Below are positions 41,244 to 51,759 of a DNA stretch of 64,000 nucleotides, piece after piece (the first letter of the stretch is position 1; each line of letters opens with the position of its first letter). The notes beneath the pieces are model-generated. The model was not told the DNA's origin, ran no database searches, and saw only the letters and a list, made by a program, of their open reading frames with translations. The DNA is from Plenodomus lindquistii (taxonomy: Eukaryota; Ascomycota; Dothideomycetes; Pleosporales; Leptosphaeriaceae). The translations under genes were made by a program, and so were the position numbers. The stretch spans positions 1,116,001-1,180,000 of the forward strand of contig JANUWI010000001.1 of NCBI GenBank assembly GCA_025504975.1, in the 5' to 3' direction.

Positions 41244-44200
41244 CTAAATCCTGAACCCCACCTTCATCATGCTCTGCTTGACCTTTTCAAACTCTGCATC
41301 AGGCATTTCCATCATACGTCTAATGAACTCGTCGCGTACCTGGCATGACATTCCTCCCTTCATGTCGTCGCCGTCGTAATCGCCCGAGGCGCAGAGGACA
41401 TCGCGGGCTAGAGCCTTCATCTCCTGAGCACATCTGGTGCAGTACCAACGAGTGACGTTTTCGGGGTGCCGCTGCTTGACACACGCCTTGTGGAAGAAGA
41501 GATTTGTGCAGTCTCGGTGCGAACAAACTATAGTGTCTTCAGGCTTTGCTCCACGCACGACTTTGGTATGACAGTAGCAAGTGTACGTGGCTTCCTTGGG
41601 CTCAAAAGTAAGCTGCATCTTGTGAAGGAGCTGGCTCGAGATTGGATGTTTCAGGACGCGATTCTTCGCAGCGAGTCGCTGATACATGTGCTCCTGGTGC
41701 ATCAATGGGCCGGCGCCTTTGCACTTATCGAAGAAATTAGCATACTCCCGCGCAAGAGCCTTCGGCATTGCATCAGTAATGCGACCGCCGTATTTTTGGC
41801 CCACGTTTGATCGAACATAGTCGTGTAGCACATCATCCACAAGCATAATACGACCCTTTGTTCTGCTATCGTTTTCGTACATGCCCAGCAGCTTCTCGCA
41901 GTGCAAGCGATCAAGTGGGCCAAACGAGCACTCGTCGACACCGGGATATGTCAGATGGCAGATGTCTTTGCGATATGCGCAACAAGTGCAAGATGTTGCG
42001 TCATCCAAGATTTGAGCTGCCTCAGTTAGATCTGGTCATTACTGGAATAACAAATGCACTTACATGCGTCGTGGAATGGACAATCTGGCTCACTCTGGCG
42101 CTCAAAGGCGCAAGCAGCAGCGTTGTCCAGAGAACCATTTGTGGGAGTATGTGAAGATATCATACAAGGTGGAGTCAGCTGATCAACGATAAGGTTACGA
42201 GTGAACCTATACCAATGCGAGTGCTTGCTGTGACTAGTGACAGCAAGCACAGCAGAAGTTGTACCTTCACCATGCGCTGTGCAGACCGTATCTACTTCCG
42301 TTGTGTCGATGCCTTCGCTACTGGTCGCGGCCGGGGTCAAGTATGCTGTCGTCGGCTTCTTGACCTCTGGGTCATTGTGTACTTCATCAGTATCCATGCT
42401 TGGTGAGGTGGCGAGGCCCTCAGCAATGTCAGAATCTATCTCTTCTTCGACCACAGTCGTTATATCGTCGCTGGGTGGAATGTCCGAGAGATGTTCTTGC
42501 ACCGTAAGCTTCCTGGCTTTACGCTTGGCCTCACGTTCTTTCTTCGCCCTCTTCTTCTGTGAAATAACTGGTTGAGAGACGTCGGGACCAATATCTGGAT
42601 TCATTATGTGGCTTATAAATTCCTCTGGTTCCCGTGAAGTTGAAATCTCCGCCTTCGCCGCACTCTGTACTGATGGTGCCGTTGCAGCCGTTGTTGCCTG
42701 TGTTACTTTCCTCTTCTGTTCTTTCGAAGGCAGCACTGGAAAATCGATGTCTTTCTCTTCTTCGGTAACGTCGTGCATGAAATCCGAGTCCGTGGACGAT
42801 GCCACTGGTGCGGCGTTCGATGTTGGGACTTTGACGGGTAACATAACCTTATTGCCACTCTTCACGGTCTGCCATCCATTACACACAGGCTGAGGCTTGT
42901 AAGTCCTCCTGCACCCGCCATTCGTATTGGGTGAGTCGTGTCTCAAGGCATCGCTATTGACAAACTTCAGCGTTATGGGCTTCTCGCGACGCTTCAGATT
43001 CGGGGCAAGATCCAAAAGTGGGGCGGTGTAGGGTTCAATTATGGCTCCATGAAGTCCGTCTTCGCCGTTGACCCGCGTGTGGATGTTTTCGAGATGCCTT
43101 CGGTCAGGTCCTCGTGCGGGAGGGAGCTGCTCGGGTGTTGACGGCATAATTTCTCTCCTACTTGTCCAATTAACCACTTTACATTCAAGCATATCAAGAG
43201 AGAGAGAAACCGTACAGGCCCAGATGGGCCATGACACGGTAGAAATCCTTCAAGGCTAGCTGTTCAAACTTACCTATACGTTCTGTGGGGCTCTTCAATA
43301 GGCGTGGAAGATGCGCTCGAGTCACTGGCACTGGAGGCGAGCCTCTCGCCAGTCTTCCAGTCCTTGTCGATGTATCGGTCCTCAACGCGGGTCACTGCTG
43401 TTTTGTTGGTGTATCTCATGTAGCCGGCGCGGCGCATCCGGATTTCAAGTACGTCCTTCTTGACCAGCACAATATCCTCCACGACGGCACATCTGAACTC
43501 TTCGACGAGCGCTTCGAATGTCTTCATATCCTTTCCCTGCAGACCGCGGTTGCGAGTGTTGCGCTTGATGAGCTCGGTGATGCGGAAAACCTCTAGGATG
43601 CGCTCCATCTCCGCGTTGAAGTCGACATGCTCGCCTGGGAACTGCGCCAGTCTTCTCAAGCCACGACGGTCTTGTTGGGTGTTGTAAACTTGGGCGTGGT
43701 AACGCAGGTGTCGCTCAATCTCTTCAATCTCTTCGGGATTGCGAGGACCATCGCCATCGTTGGCACCGTCAGCCAGATGGAGGACTGAGTCGACATAGTG
43801 GATCTCTTCCTGAGTGATGATACGGGACCTGCTTGCCGCCCTCGCGAGGCATTTGGCGTCTTTCTTCTCCCGCTTTGACGTAGGCGTATTTTCCGAGGCA
43901 GGACTGGGGTCGCTGTCGTCATCCTTACTGGCGATGCGACCATGACCGGGCTCGGAAGGGATGATGGTCCAATCGAACTGGCCACAGCTCTCATACAGGC
44001 CGCGCACCTTTTCAGCAATGTCAATGTGTCTCTTGTAGTGTGCTTCCTCAATGGTCAAGCAATACGTGCAAGTATGTCCTCGCAGACGCATGAACATGGC
44101 CTGGAAAGCGTCAGTATACGGTCAGTCAGAGCCGAGGGGAAGACCGTGCCTGGTGGTAGCGCACACAAGGCTCGCTGTGCTTCCCGAAACACGATGCGCG

Positions 44201-44389
44201 CGCACCAGGGTGGTTGAGGGGCCGCTCACAGAATCCACAGTGGTGTTCTATTGCGTGTTAGCGGGTGCACCGGTGAAGAGTGCCTCAGGCACCTCGCGAG
44301 GGGCCCAAGTCCTCCCACAGCATGCAAAAGAAGATGAACTTACTGAGCGCTGCAGAGTCCTCCCATTTGAAGAGCAGGCCGTGGACCAT
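41244..44389 (-). CDS. Large zinc-finger protein: N-terminal Cys/His cluster and C-terminal PHD finger
   Basis: Five exons: 44389-44344, 44247-44150, 44100-43274, 43157-42064 and 42016-41244, 945 residues. The N-terminus (MVHGLLFKWEDSAAL) leads into a Cys/His cluster, HHCGFCERPLNH...CFGKHSEPCVRYHQ, continuing RLRGHTCTYCLTIEEAHYKRH. A charged middle with a helical block (VEDIVLVKKDVLEIRMRRAGY) and a long Lys/Ala-rich disordered part (KKRAKKEREAKRKARKLT) follow. The C-terminal half has CSCTCCAYRKDICH-type cysteines and a PHD finger CYCHTKVV...CSHRDCTNLFFHKACV...WYCTRCAQEM. A chromatin-reader role is inferred from the PHD. Intron 2 appears to be GC-AG and intron 4 ends at AAGTAG. Two separate genes (starts at 44389 and 43147) remain possible, but the joined frame is exact. 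Confidence 0.65.
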
Positions 44390-44964
44390 GGTGTCTGCTC
44401 AGACGAACTGTGAGCCGTCGTGTGTGTTGTGTGGTGGAGCAAGGTAGGTGCAGACGGGGACAAACGCTCGTGACGTGGGGAGGAGGCGCAGATGAGGTGC
44501 AAAGGGGAAGTTGAGGTGCAGAGGGGAAGAGCAGTGATGGCAACACCTTGAGGCGGTGACTGTGAATGCGGCGTCAAGGGCAATATTTGTCGTCTCACGG
44601 GTGGGTGGGGCACAGAGAAATGTTGGTGGGTGGCTGCACATTGCACTGCAGCATAGACGAGGCTGAGCAAGAGGGGAAGGAGCGACTGTTTACAACTAGG
44701 ACCACAACACCACAACATTGCTGTAGACACAGACTGCCATCCTCCCTGATTGCGACGCCAATCCCAGAATCTCTTGCATCGACAACAAAATAGGAAAACG
44801 TCATCTCGTGCCCTGCTGGGCAAGAGCTGGCGTAGCAGCCTATCGCCTGTTGATGGAGGACCTGTGGGTTGCCGCAATGTTTCGCGTCGCGCGTTCGTGG
44901 CTCGCTCGTACTGGTAGCGCGTACCGGTCCCCGTGATCCACAGCTCCAGCAAATCATCCAACAT
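44390..44964. other. Intergenic between the PHD-finger gene and Egt1
   Basis: 575 bp upstream of the PHD-finger gene and 3' of Egt1. A minus-strand open frame runs through it but has no domain and is His/Ser/Pro-rich. Confidence 0.45.
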
Positions 44965-47900
44965 CTAGACGTCGGTGACTATGCGGGCGCCAGCCCACAC
45001 ATATGGATAGTTGCGTTGATACCAGTTGACGCTGTTCGAGGTTAGGCTGAGACCAAACATCCCTCGGCTATTATTGCCATGATTGTCACTTACAACGTCT
45101 TGCGTCCAGCGATGCGCGGGTGTGTTGCCCATGATCCTCCGAGCGTGACATTATGCTTCCCATCGAAGAAGTCGGCTTTGATCAGACGTTAGCATGCTCT
45201 CTCCTAACCCCCAATGACGACTCTTATGGTGCTGGGCAAAGGGCACCACCGCGGACCTAGGAGAACGTACCAGTGTAACCTGGGTAGAGCTCCATCGGCT
45301 CAAATCCATCATGCTTCTCCAGCACAGTACTGGTCCACTCCCAAACACCGCCCAGATCGGACTGGCCGCAGAGCTTTCCACCCCTCTCCACGACGGACAC
45401 AGGGTGCCAATGCTTGAAGGCCACATTAGCCTCTTCGAGATCAACAAAGAGGTCATGTGGATTTGGACCAGCGGATGTGCTGGAGAGGCTATTGGACACA
45501 GGCTTGGGTGGTGGTGTTTCGTCCACACCGTCATTGATGAGATGTCTGATGGCTTTAGCAGACTTCAAAAGTACTTGGCTCCGTCACTCACCCATTCACC
45601 GCGGGAATGTTGTTTCCCAACGACTGCTGAGCCTCCATCTTCAACTTATCAACATAATTGTAAATGCTCCGAGCTTCCTCCATCGTCGGAATTCGCCCGC
45701 CCATCCACTGAGCACAGCCTGCGAGTTCGTCGTATGAAGCTACGACTGGCCAGCCCAAGGCGAATCTGAGAGGTACATTTCCGTAGACTGTACGAACATA
45801 CTTATTGCCTGTCATGCGGAGAGCGGACCCGTTGTCACTGTTCGAGTGACCGTTGACCACGCTGTCCCTCTTTGTTGTGCCCGATTCTTGGGCGGAAGAT
45901 GCCTCTACGCACCATGATGCGGGTATGGCTGAAGTTGCCACAAAGTTAGCGAATGTTTGTGGGGTGTTCAAGCATCAAAGACTTTACCTACCGGTTTTGC
46001 CGGTCTTCTCCAAGTACATTGCGTACTCCCCGTTACTGATCGGACGTGCCTTTGTACGAAAAGACTTTACATGAGCAGAGCGGTGCGGCTTCTCATTATC
46101 CCATCCAAAGTGACGGTTGCTCGTATAGTCTTTATCGTCGTCGTGGAGCCCAATATCGACATTGGAATCTGGAATGGTGACCCACTCGTTTTCGACTGCC
46201 AAAGTCTCTGACTGCTTGGCCAAGGCGGCAAAGTCCGGAGTGACAGTGCCTGGTGGTGGAAGAACTTTTTCGCTCTGAATCAGCATATAGAGAAGGGTTT
46301 CCAGATGCATTGCTTCATGCTCGAATGTAAGCCACATAGCGCGGGACACGCGACCATTCGACTCTGTTTCTCCTGACTTGTAGAGTGCAATTGCTCGTTC
46401 CCGGACGTTCCTTTGGTGCTCAAGGATGGTATCCAGCGCTGGCCATTCGGCAGGAATCTCAGAATGTGCGTGGCATTTCGTGGGGTCATCAACGTCTGGA
46501 TCGATTCCACGCTCGAAAATGTTCCAGAAATTAGCTGGTTCTGATGCATTGCCATCAGTGGCACGGGCAAGATGAATGTCCAAGAACGTTGGTATGTGGC
46601 CAAGATAGAAGATGCACTCATTGCGGAGCTTGATAGGCTTGGAAAGTAATTCTTCTTCAGGTATCATCTTGAGCGTGACTGCGTCCCATGCTGCCCATAG
46701 TTCCTTCCATTCAGCCAGAGATGGCACTGGCTTCGCGGCGTACTCTTCAGGCTTGATGGGAAAGAAGAAAGTCGGCTTGACCACGTGGTGCAGGCCTGTT
46801 GTTGATTAGATGCAATGATCCATGCAATGTCACACTTCACCTACCATAATCTCCACGTTCATTGGCCCACACGGTGCTCTCTGCCAGCTTAGCACCCTCC
46901 CACAGCTCTTTCACCTCCCCTCGGCTGTACTTGTAGCTTTCCTCGATTCGAATCCTCTCGCCTTTAGGGATTGCGATCCCATCGATGACCACATCTTTGA
47001 GTGGCGATACGAAGGCATGATGACGTCCAGCTTCCTTATCGTACTCACCAATAGCCTCCCACTCGTTCGATCGGAATGCCTGTTCACCCATGACTTCGTT
47101 TGCGTGTTTTAGTCCGTTGAGTATGAATTGGTGTGTGGTCCCCTTGCGATCATTATAAGCATGGTAGACCCGCTCAGGATCCTTAGTGCTGTCAATACCG
47201 ATGAGCATAGTGTCACTGGCTTGCATGACCTCTCCAAAACCGGCAAGGAACGGTGGGACTTCGTGTCGCTTGAAGTTGCCTAGACTCGACCCGAGCCAAA
47301 GAAGCGTCTTTGGTTTGGCTTTCGCGTCGGACGACTTCAGCCATTCAAGTGCGTTATCGTAAGTTCCATAGAGCCCGAAACACTTGACATGCCGATAGCC
47401 CTCTACGCTATTGGTCAGCGATGGTCCGTTAGCTTAGTGTATTCAGCAACGGTCCGTCGCAAAGGGCGTGCAGAGATTGATAAGCAGGCATAGGCACAGT
47501 AGACCTCGCACTCGTGCACATCAGCCCAAGCCAATCTCGTGGCCGTGTTGTTATGATTTGCGGGGTTGTTTACGGTCGTGCACTCCAAATCCCATGACGT
47601 TGCCACCAACCGACACGCACAAGTGACAAGGATTTGATTTACTTACCTGTAGGTATCTGAGCGAATGTCCGTTCCAGCTCTGGCAGAGACAGATCAACGG
47701 CATAGTATTCGACCTCTCTTCCGAGCCGATCAATTGCTTGCAGAAGGATGTTGACTTTGCGTAGATTGCTGAAATCTGATTAGTATTGCGTTGCACCGGT
47801 TTGACCTCCGATCTTTCAATACCCGCTCCCTAATTCGACGATAACCGAGCCTGATGGAATGCGTTCGGCAATTTGATTGCCATATGTCTCTAATACCTCG

Positions 47901-48097
47901 ATTTCCGCATTCGTCAGGTAATACTCTTCGAGATAGGTGATTTTTTCAAACAAGCGAAGCCCATTCGAATCATACAACAGCAAGGTAGGTAACCTCTTCT
48001 CGCCGCCATCGACGGGCCTTAGACCGTTTCGAATATCCGCGCGGAGATCGGATTTCTCGACGTCGACACGGATGTCAAGAATCGGCGTGCCTAGCAT
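44965..48097 (-). CDS. egt1: Ergothioneine biosynthesis protein Egt1 (methyltransferase/sulfoxide synthase fusion)
   Basis: Eight exons: 48097-47823, 47768-47647, 47402-46845, 46795-45992, 45928-45592, 45545-45271, 45175-45094 and 45031-44965; 839 residues. The first part (about 30-330) is the SAM-dependent histidine methyltransferase (EgtD-like): KITYLEEYYLTNAE, VIVELGSGNLRKVNILLQ, WLGSSLGNF. A DinB-like iron-binding region follows, with LGHIPTFLDIHL and FEHEAMHLETLLYM carrying the His ligands. The C-terminal FGE-sulfatase domain ends GSWATHPRIAGRKTFVNWYQ. The enzyme trimethylates histidine to hercynine and joins it to cysteine by O2-dependent sulfoxide formation; a separate Egt2 lyase finishes the pathway and is not in this window. 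An in-frame ATG at 48148 adds 17 residues. Confidence 0.95.
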
Positions 48098-50001
48098 ATC
48101 TGTGGGGCGTTGTATTGGTTGTACCTGGGTGATTGACAAATGCAACAAAGTGCTGATCTAAAGAAAGACCACGCTGAGGCGGGCTACGACACTTTATACT
48201 GCGTGTGCTTGTACGTAATGTGGATACTGGAAACGCTGACCCTGTGCAGTAGCTAACGTTTTAGGTCCGGTACATGATCTGACAGTTTGGCATTGTGAAG
48301 CATCATGCCTCCGTCAGAACTAGGTACTGATGGCCCATCATCCTGTAAGAGACTGGACACAGCACATAGATGTACTTGCTCACTGCAACGGTAAAACGCA
48401 GTACGCCCAACGAGCTCGTTCATCGTATGTTGATGTCGTTTCCGTTTGCCTCTTGCAGGTGCAAAGCTCTTCAACCTTCTCAATGAATGCGTGCCGTCTC
48501 ACTGCGAGCACCTCAAGACCCATGTCTCAATGATGACGTCTTGTCCGGCTAGTGAGGGGCAAGGGCTCTGAGAGCTCGCCCCTGTTCCGGCGAGGGGCAA
48601 TGCGGATACATGTGGAGAAACGGACGCCGAACGAGCCGATCAGGCACATGCTGCTGTGGCCCAATAAAGTGCGCAGGTGATGAATGCACGACAACAATGA
48701 GCTGCTGCACACGGAAGCCGTGTAACAAGAAAGCCAACAATAGCGGAAAGACCCGCTGGGGACAGCTTTGCAGCGGTACAATCTCGTGCACTACTCGGCG
48801 TTGTTACCCAGAGCTGAAAATTTGGCGGCCACGACAGTCTAGCACCGCGATGGAGGCGTAGCAGCGTATACAGGACGGCATGTTACCGAGCGGTCATACT
48901 TGGAAGCGCGATGATAGATGACCTCTCACGCGGCGTCATGAGTTGTGCGAGTCCGGGTGCTGAATTTGGAGGTGTGGTGGTGATGTTTAGCAGTTGTGCA
49001 CGCATGGTGAGGTGCGTCTTCCCGACGCGGAACAGTAGCGCTCTTACATGCTCGACAAACATGGAACGACGCAAGCACGCTGAGCTGTCATCGAAACAGC
49101 ATGCTTCACGAAAAGAAGCCCTGCTACCCCAGAACAGACATCTTGGCGGCAGAATAATGCTTAGGGGTGTTCTGAACTCGATCTACTGCCATAGCCAGGA
49201 GTAGGCACCACACTTCACACATTTTGGCGGATCTCCAAGGGACGTATTCATTGACAGACGGCAGGGCTCTTCACTACATGTATCCACAAATTCGCACTCA
49301 TTTGAACAGTCGAAACCAGAGTCGCGTCCTTGCATACGCCGAGCCATTACGGATTGCCCTGTCATGGGCCACATACAAGAACTCTCCTTCTAGCCTGAAG
49401 ACTACGAGACTGCCGTGAACATTCTATTTGGCGATTCCACAGGCTAGAGAACAATACTCTTCGATGCTATATCGGCTTCACCGCGAAGCAAGGCAGTGGT
49501 GTGGCGTGGCTAGCCTTCTACTTGCGAGAACGCCTCCACGAGAAGGACCAACTTTTCGATACCGCACGCTTTCATGTGGTTGGCTACCTGACACAATGGT
49601 TAGGTATCTGAGCTTCATAGGTTAAAGAAAATGCGTCCAAGCGTGCCGAAGTTCCAGCTTCATGGCTTTGTCCCAATCGCCAAGGTAGGTCAATACCGCT
49701 CAACGATCACCACCAGCAAACCGCTTGCTTCCTCAAACTACCCCGCACGGCGCCTGAACAAGTCCGTAGAATTTCCATTGTGCCCGTTGCAGAAAGAGGC
49801 CACTCAAAGGGTCATGCCGAGTCCTTCTGCCATGAGGGATCAGATCATCTGTGCACAACGGCGTACGTACTGTCAAAGGGATCTCTGCAGCAGGCTTGAA
49901 CGCTCATTTACTTTTTGTCCTAATACCCTGCACCTCCTACATGATCACACGCCGCAGGCGCGCTTCCTGGCTCTAATAGCACCTTGTTTCATCAGTCGAC
50001 G
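48098..50001. other. Divergent intergenic region, 1.9 kb
   Basis: Between the starts of Egt1 and the coiled-coil hypothetical gene. A 124-codon frame (49631-50005) has a real ATG but no domain and overlaps the next start. Otherwise nothing supported. Confidence 0.4.
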
Positions 50002-51012
50002 ATGAACTCTGGATCTCATGCCCTGGCATATCACTGGAACTATGCCGGCTTCCCTAACTGCCAGAGGACACAACCCATCCAGCACACCCTCACGTCACCT
50101 CTTGAGATCAGAAAACTCTACTCGGAGCAGGATCTCCTCGAGAACAATCTAGCCAACTGCGTGACCTATCTCCAAGCACTACGCCGAAAGCAAGATCGTA
50201 ATGATGGCCGCCTGTCCACCGAGTCTGCCATGTCGCGTAAGAAGCGAAAACAGATCCAGCACAACAATCGAGAATTGAAACGCGAGATTCTCATTCGAGA
50301 GCAAGAGGAGTCGACTCTGCTCAGCAATCTGCAAGCATGCAAAGCAAAGCTCTACGTTGCCGAGTCTCTCTCGTCTCCATCTGCAGGCATCCCATCGTTG
50401 GTGCCGGCTTTTACCTCTGACTCTTCACGATGCAGTATACTAGAAGAGTCCGAACCGACGGAAATTAGCTGGAACGGTTGGGCAGATGACGCTGTCATGT
50501 CTCCATTTACAAAGCGCAATCAAAATCAATTTTTTGATGCGGAGGTTGCCCCCGAGGAGTGCTCAGCCAAGAGGGTAGAAGAAGAAGTTACGGATAACGT
50601 GGAGGTCCACGATGTGCGTGCCACCGTTGTCGATGGGCTGGGTATTGTTATACCATTCGCCCCCCCAGGAACAAAATCATCGCATGCCCTACTCTCGAAT
50701 TTAAGCCCCGAGGCTGTAATATTTGAACCACGCATGATCTCTCGTGTCCAAGATGATAGCTCGTCTGCGTTACAAGTCGAGCCATACAATCCTACCAGCA
50801 TAGAGGTTTTGCCACACCTGAAAGAGGCACAACAGCGACGAGCCACAAACAGCGCAACTGATGCGTGTCATCCAGTTATGTCGCTTCAGCTCAAGCCATG
50901 GTCGATGTTCGCACGCAACTACACATGGTGTAATAATACACCACAAAGTAGCCCCGCAAAGGACTGGCAAGGAAAACCCCTCATTGCGCGGAAGCGAACA
51001 GCCTCGATGTGA
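50002..51012 (+). CDS. Hypothetical protein with a basic coiled-coil region
   Basis: Single exon, 336 residues from the first ATG in frame (50002). Residues about 30-125 are helical and charged: EIRKLYSEQDLLENNLANCV, then SRKKRKQIQHNNRELKREIL and REQEESTLLSNLQACKAKLY, giving a predicted coiled coil with a basic stretch in the middle, somewhat like a bZIP but without its conserved NxxAAxxxR. The C-terminal 200 residues are Ser/Glu-rich and probably disordered. I recognise no family. It is a plausible gene from frame length and residue order; expression evidence would settle it. Confidence 0.55.
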   Translation: MNSGSHALAYHWNYAGFPNCQRTQPIQHTLTSPLEIRKLYSEQDLLENNLANCVTYLQALRRKQDRNDGRLSTESAMSRKKRKQIQHNNRELKREILIREQEESTLLSNLQACKAKLYVAESLSSPSAGIPSLVPAFTSDSSRCSILEESEPTEISWNGWADDAVMSPFTKRNQNQFFDAEVAPEECSAKRVEEEVTDNVEVHDVRATVVDGLGIVIPFAPPGTKSSHALLSNLSPEAVIFEPRMISRVQDDSSSALQVEPYNPTSIEVLPHLKEAQQRRATNSATDACHPVMSLQLKPWSMFARNYTWCNNTPQSSPAKDWQGKPLIARKRTASM

Positions 51013-51759
51013 TTGTGCTCTTGCATCATTGGGTGGGGGCAGCTTCCGAACAAGGTCTCTGCAGTATGGAGTCGACACCACCACGCTCTTGATCCACTGG
51101 CCAGCATGCCAAATACTGTCTTCGCCTGCATGTGCATACTTGATTTGCTCGTGGCGTTCAAGTTCAACACCACACGACATGAAAGGTCTTAGTCGACAGG
51201 CAGCAGCGGCTCCGCCAGGTCGATGCATCATGGCCTTTCGCCCGATACTTGTTCGCGACACTGGGCCGTATGTAAATATTCAGAACTCAATGCATTTGTC
51301 ATACATATTACCAGTGTCAAGATCGTTCTTGCAGGTGGGATGAGCAGCTAATTCGCTTCGTTGGTGCCGGCCTCGATAGGCGAGCTGTCAGGGCTTCCTC
51401 GTGCTACCCGTCATTTGTGTGCCTACTGAGTCTTGACCATCCCTCCTCACCATCACCACTTTGTTCAACACCGCCCCCGTAGAGTTCAACACTCTATTAT
51501 ACGTCTTATACCAACCCCGCATCAAGTCCACGGGTGCCGGATCCTATACGCTGTACAGGGGAGGGACGGCTGGCCCTCACGGGGAAGCTAAGCGCATCCA
51601 CCCATCCCATCCTGGTCCAGGATACAGGCCACCACTGCATTGCAGGCATAGCGTCACGGCACACACGCGCTGTAGCCGTGGGCAAATATTGCGCAGCGAG
51701 CCCCTCCACCGCTCTGCTCCTCTACAACCCACGCTCCAGCTGCTCTCGTCGCGTCTACA
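51013..51759. other. CHO2 promoter region
   Basis: About 750 bp upstream of CHO2. CT-rich near 51440-51470, close to a likely start site. Frames present are short. No inositol-type element could be identified with confidence. Confidence 0.45.

Noticed and set aside
44248..44964. 238-codon minus-strand frame between the PHD-finger gene and Egt1
   Set aside because: Overlaps the start of the PHD-finger gene in another phase and is His/Ser/Pro-rich without a domain.
49631..50005. 124-codon frame before the coiled-coil gene
   Set aside because: True ATG but no recognisable feature; it overlaps the ATG at 50002 and has basic/Pro chance composition.
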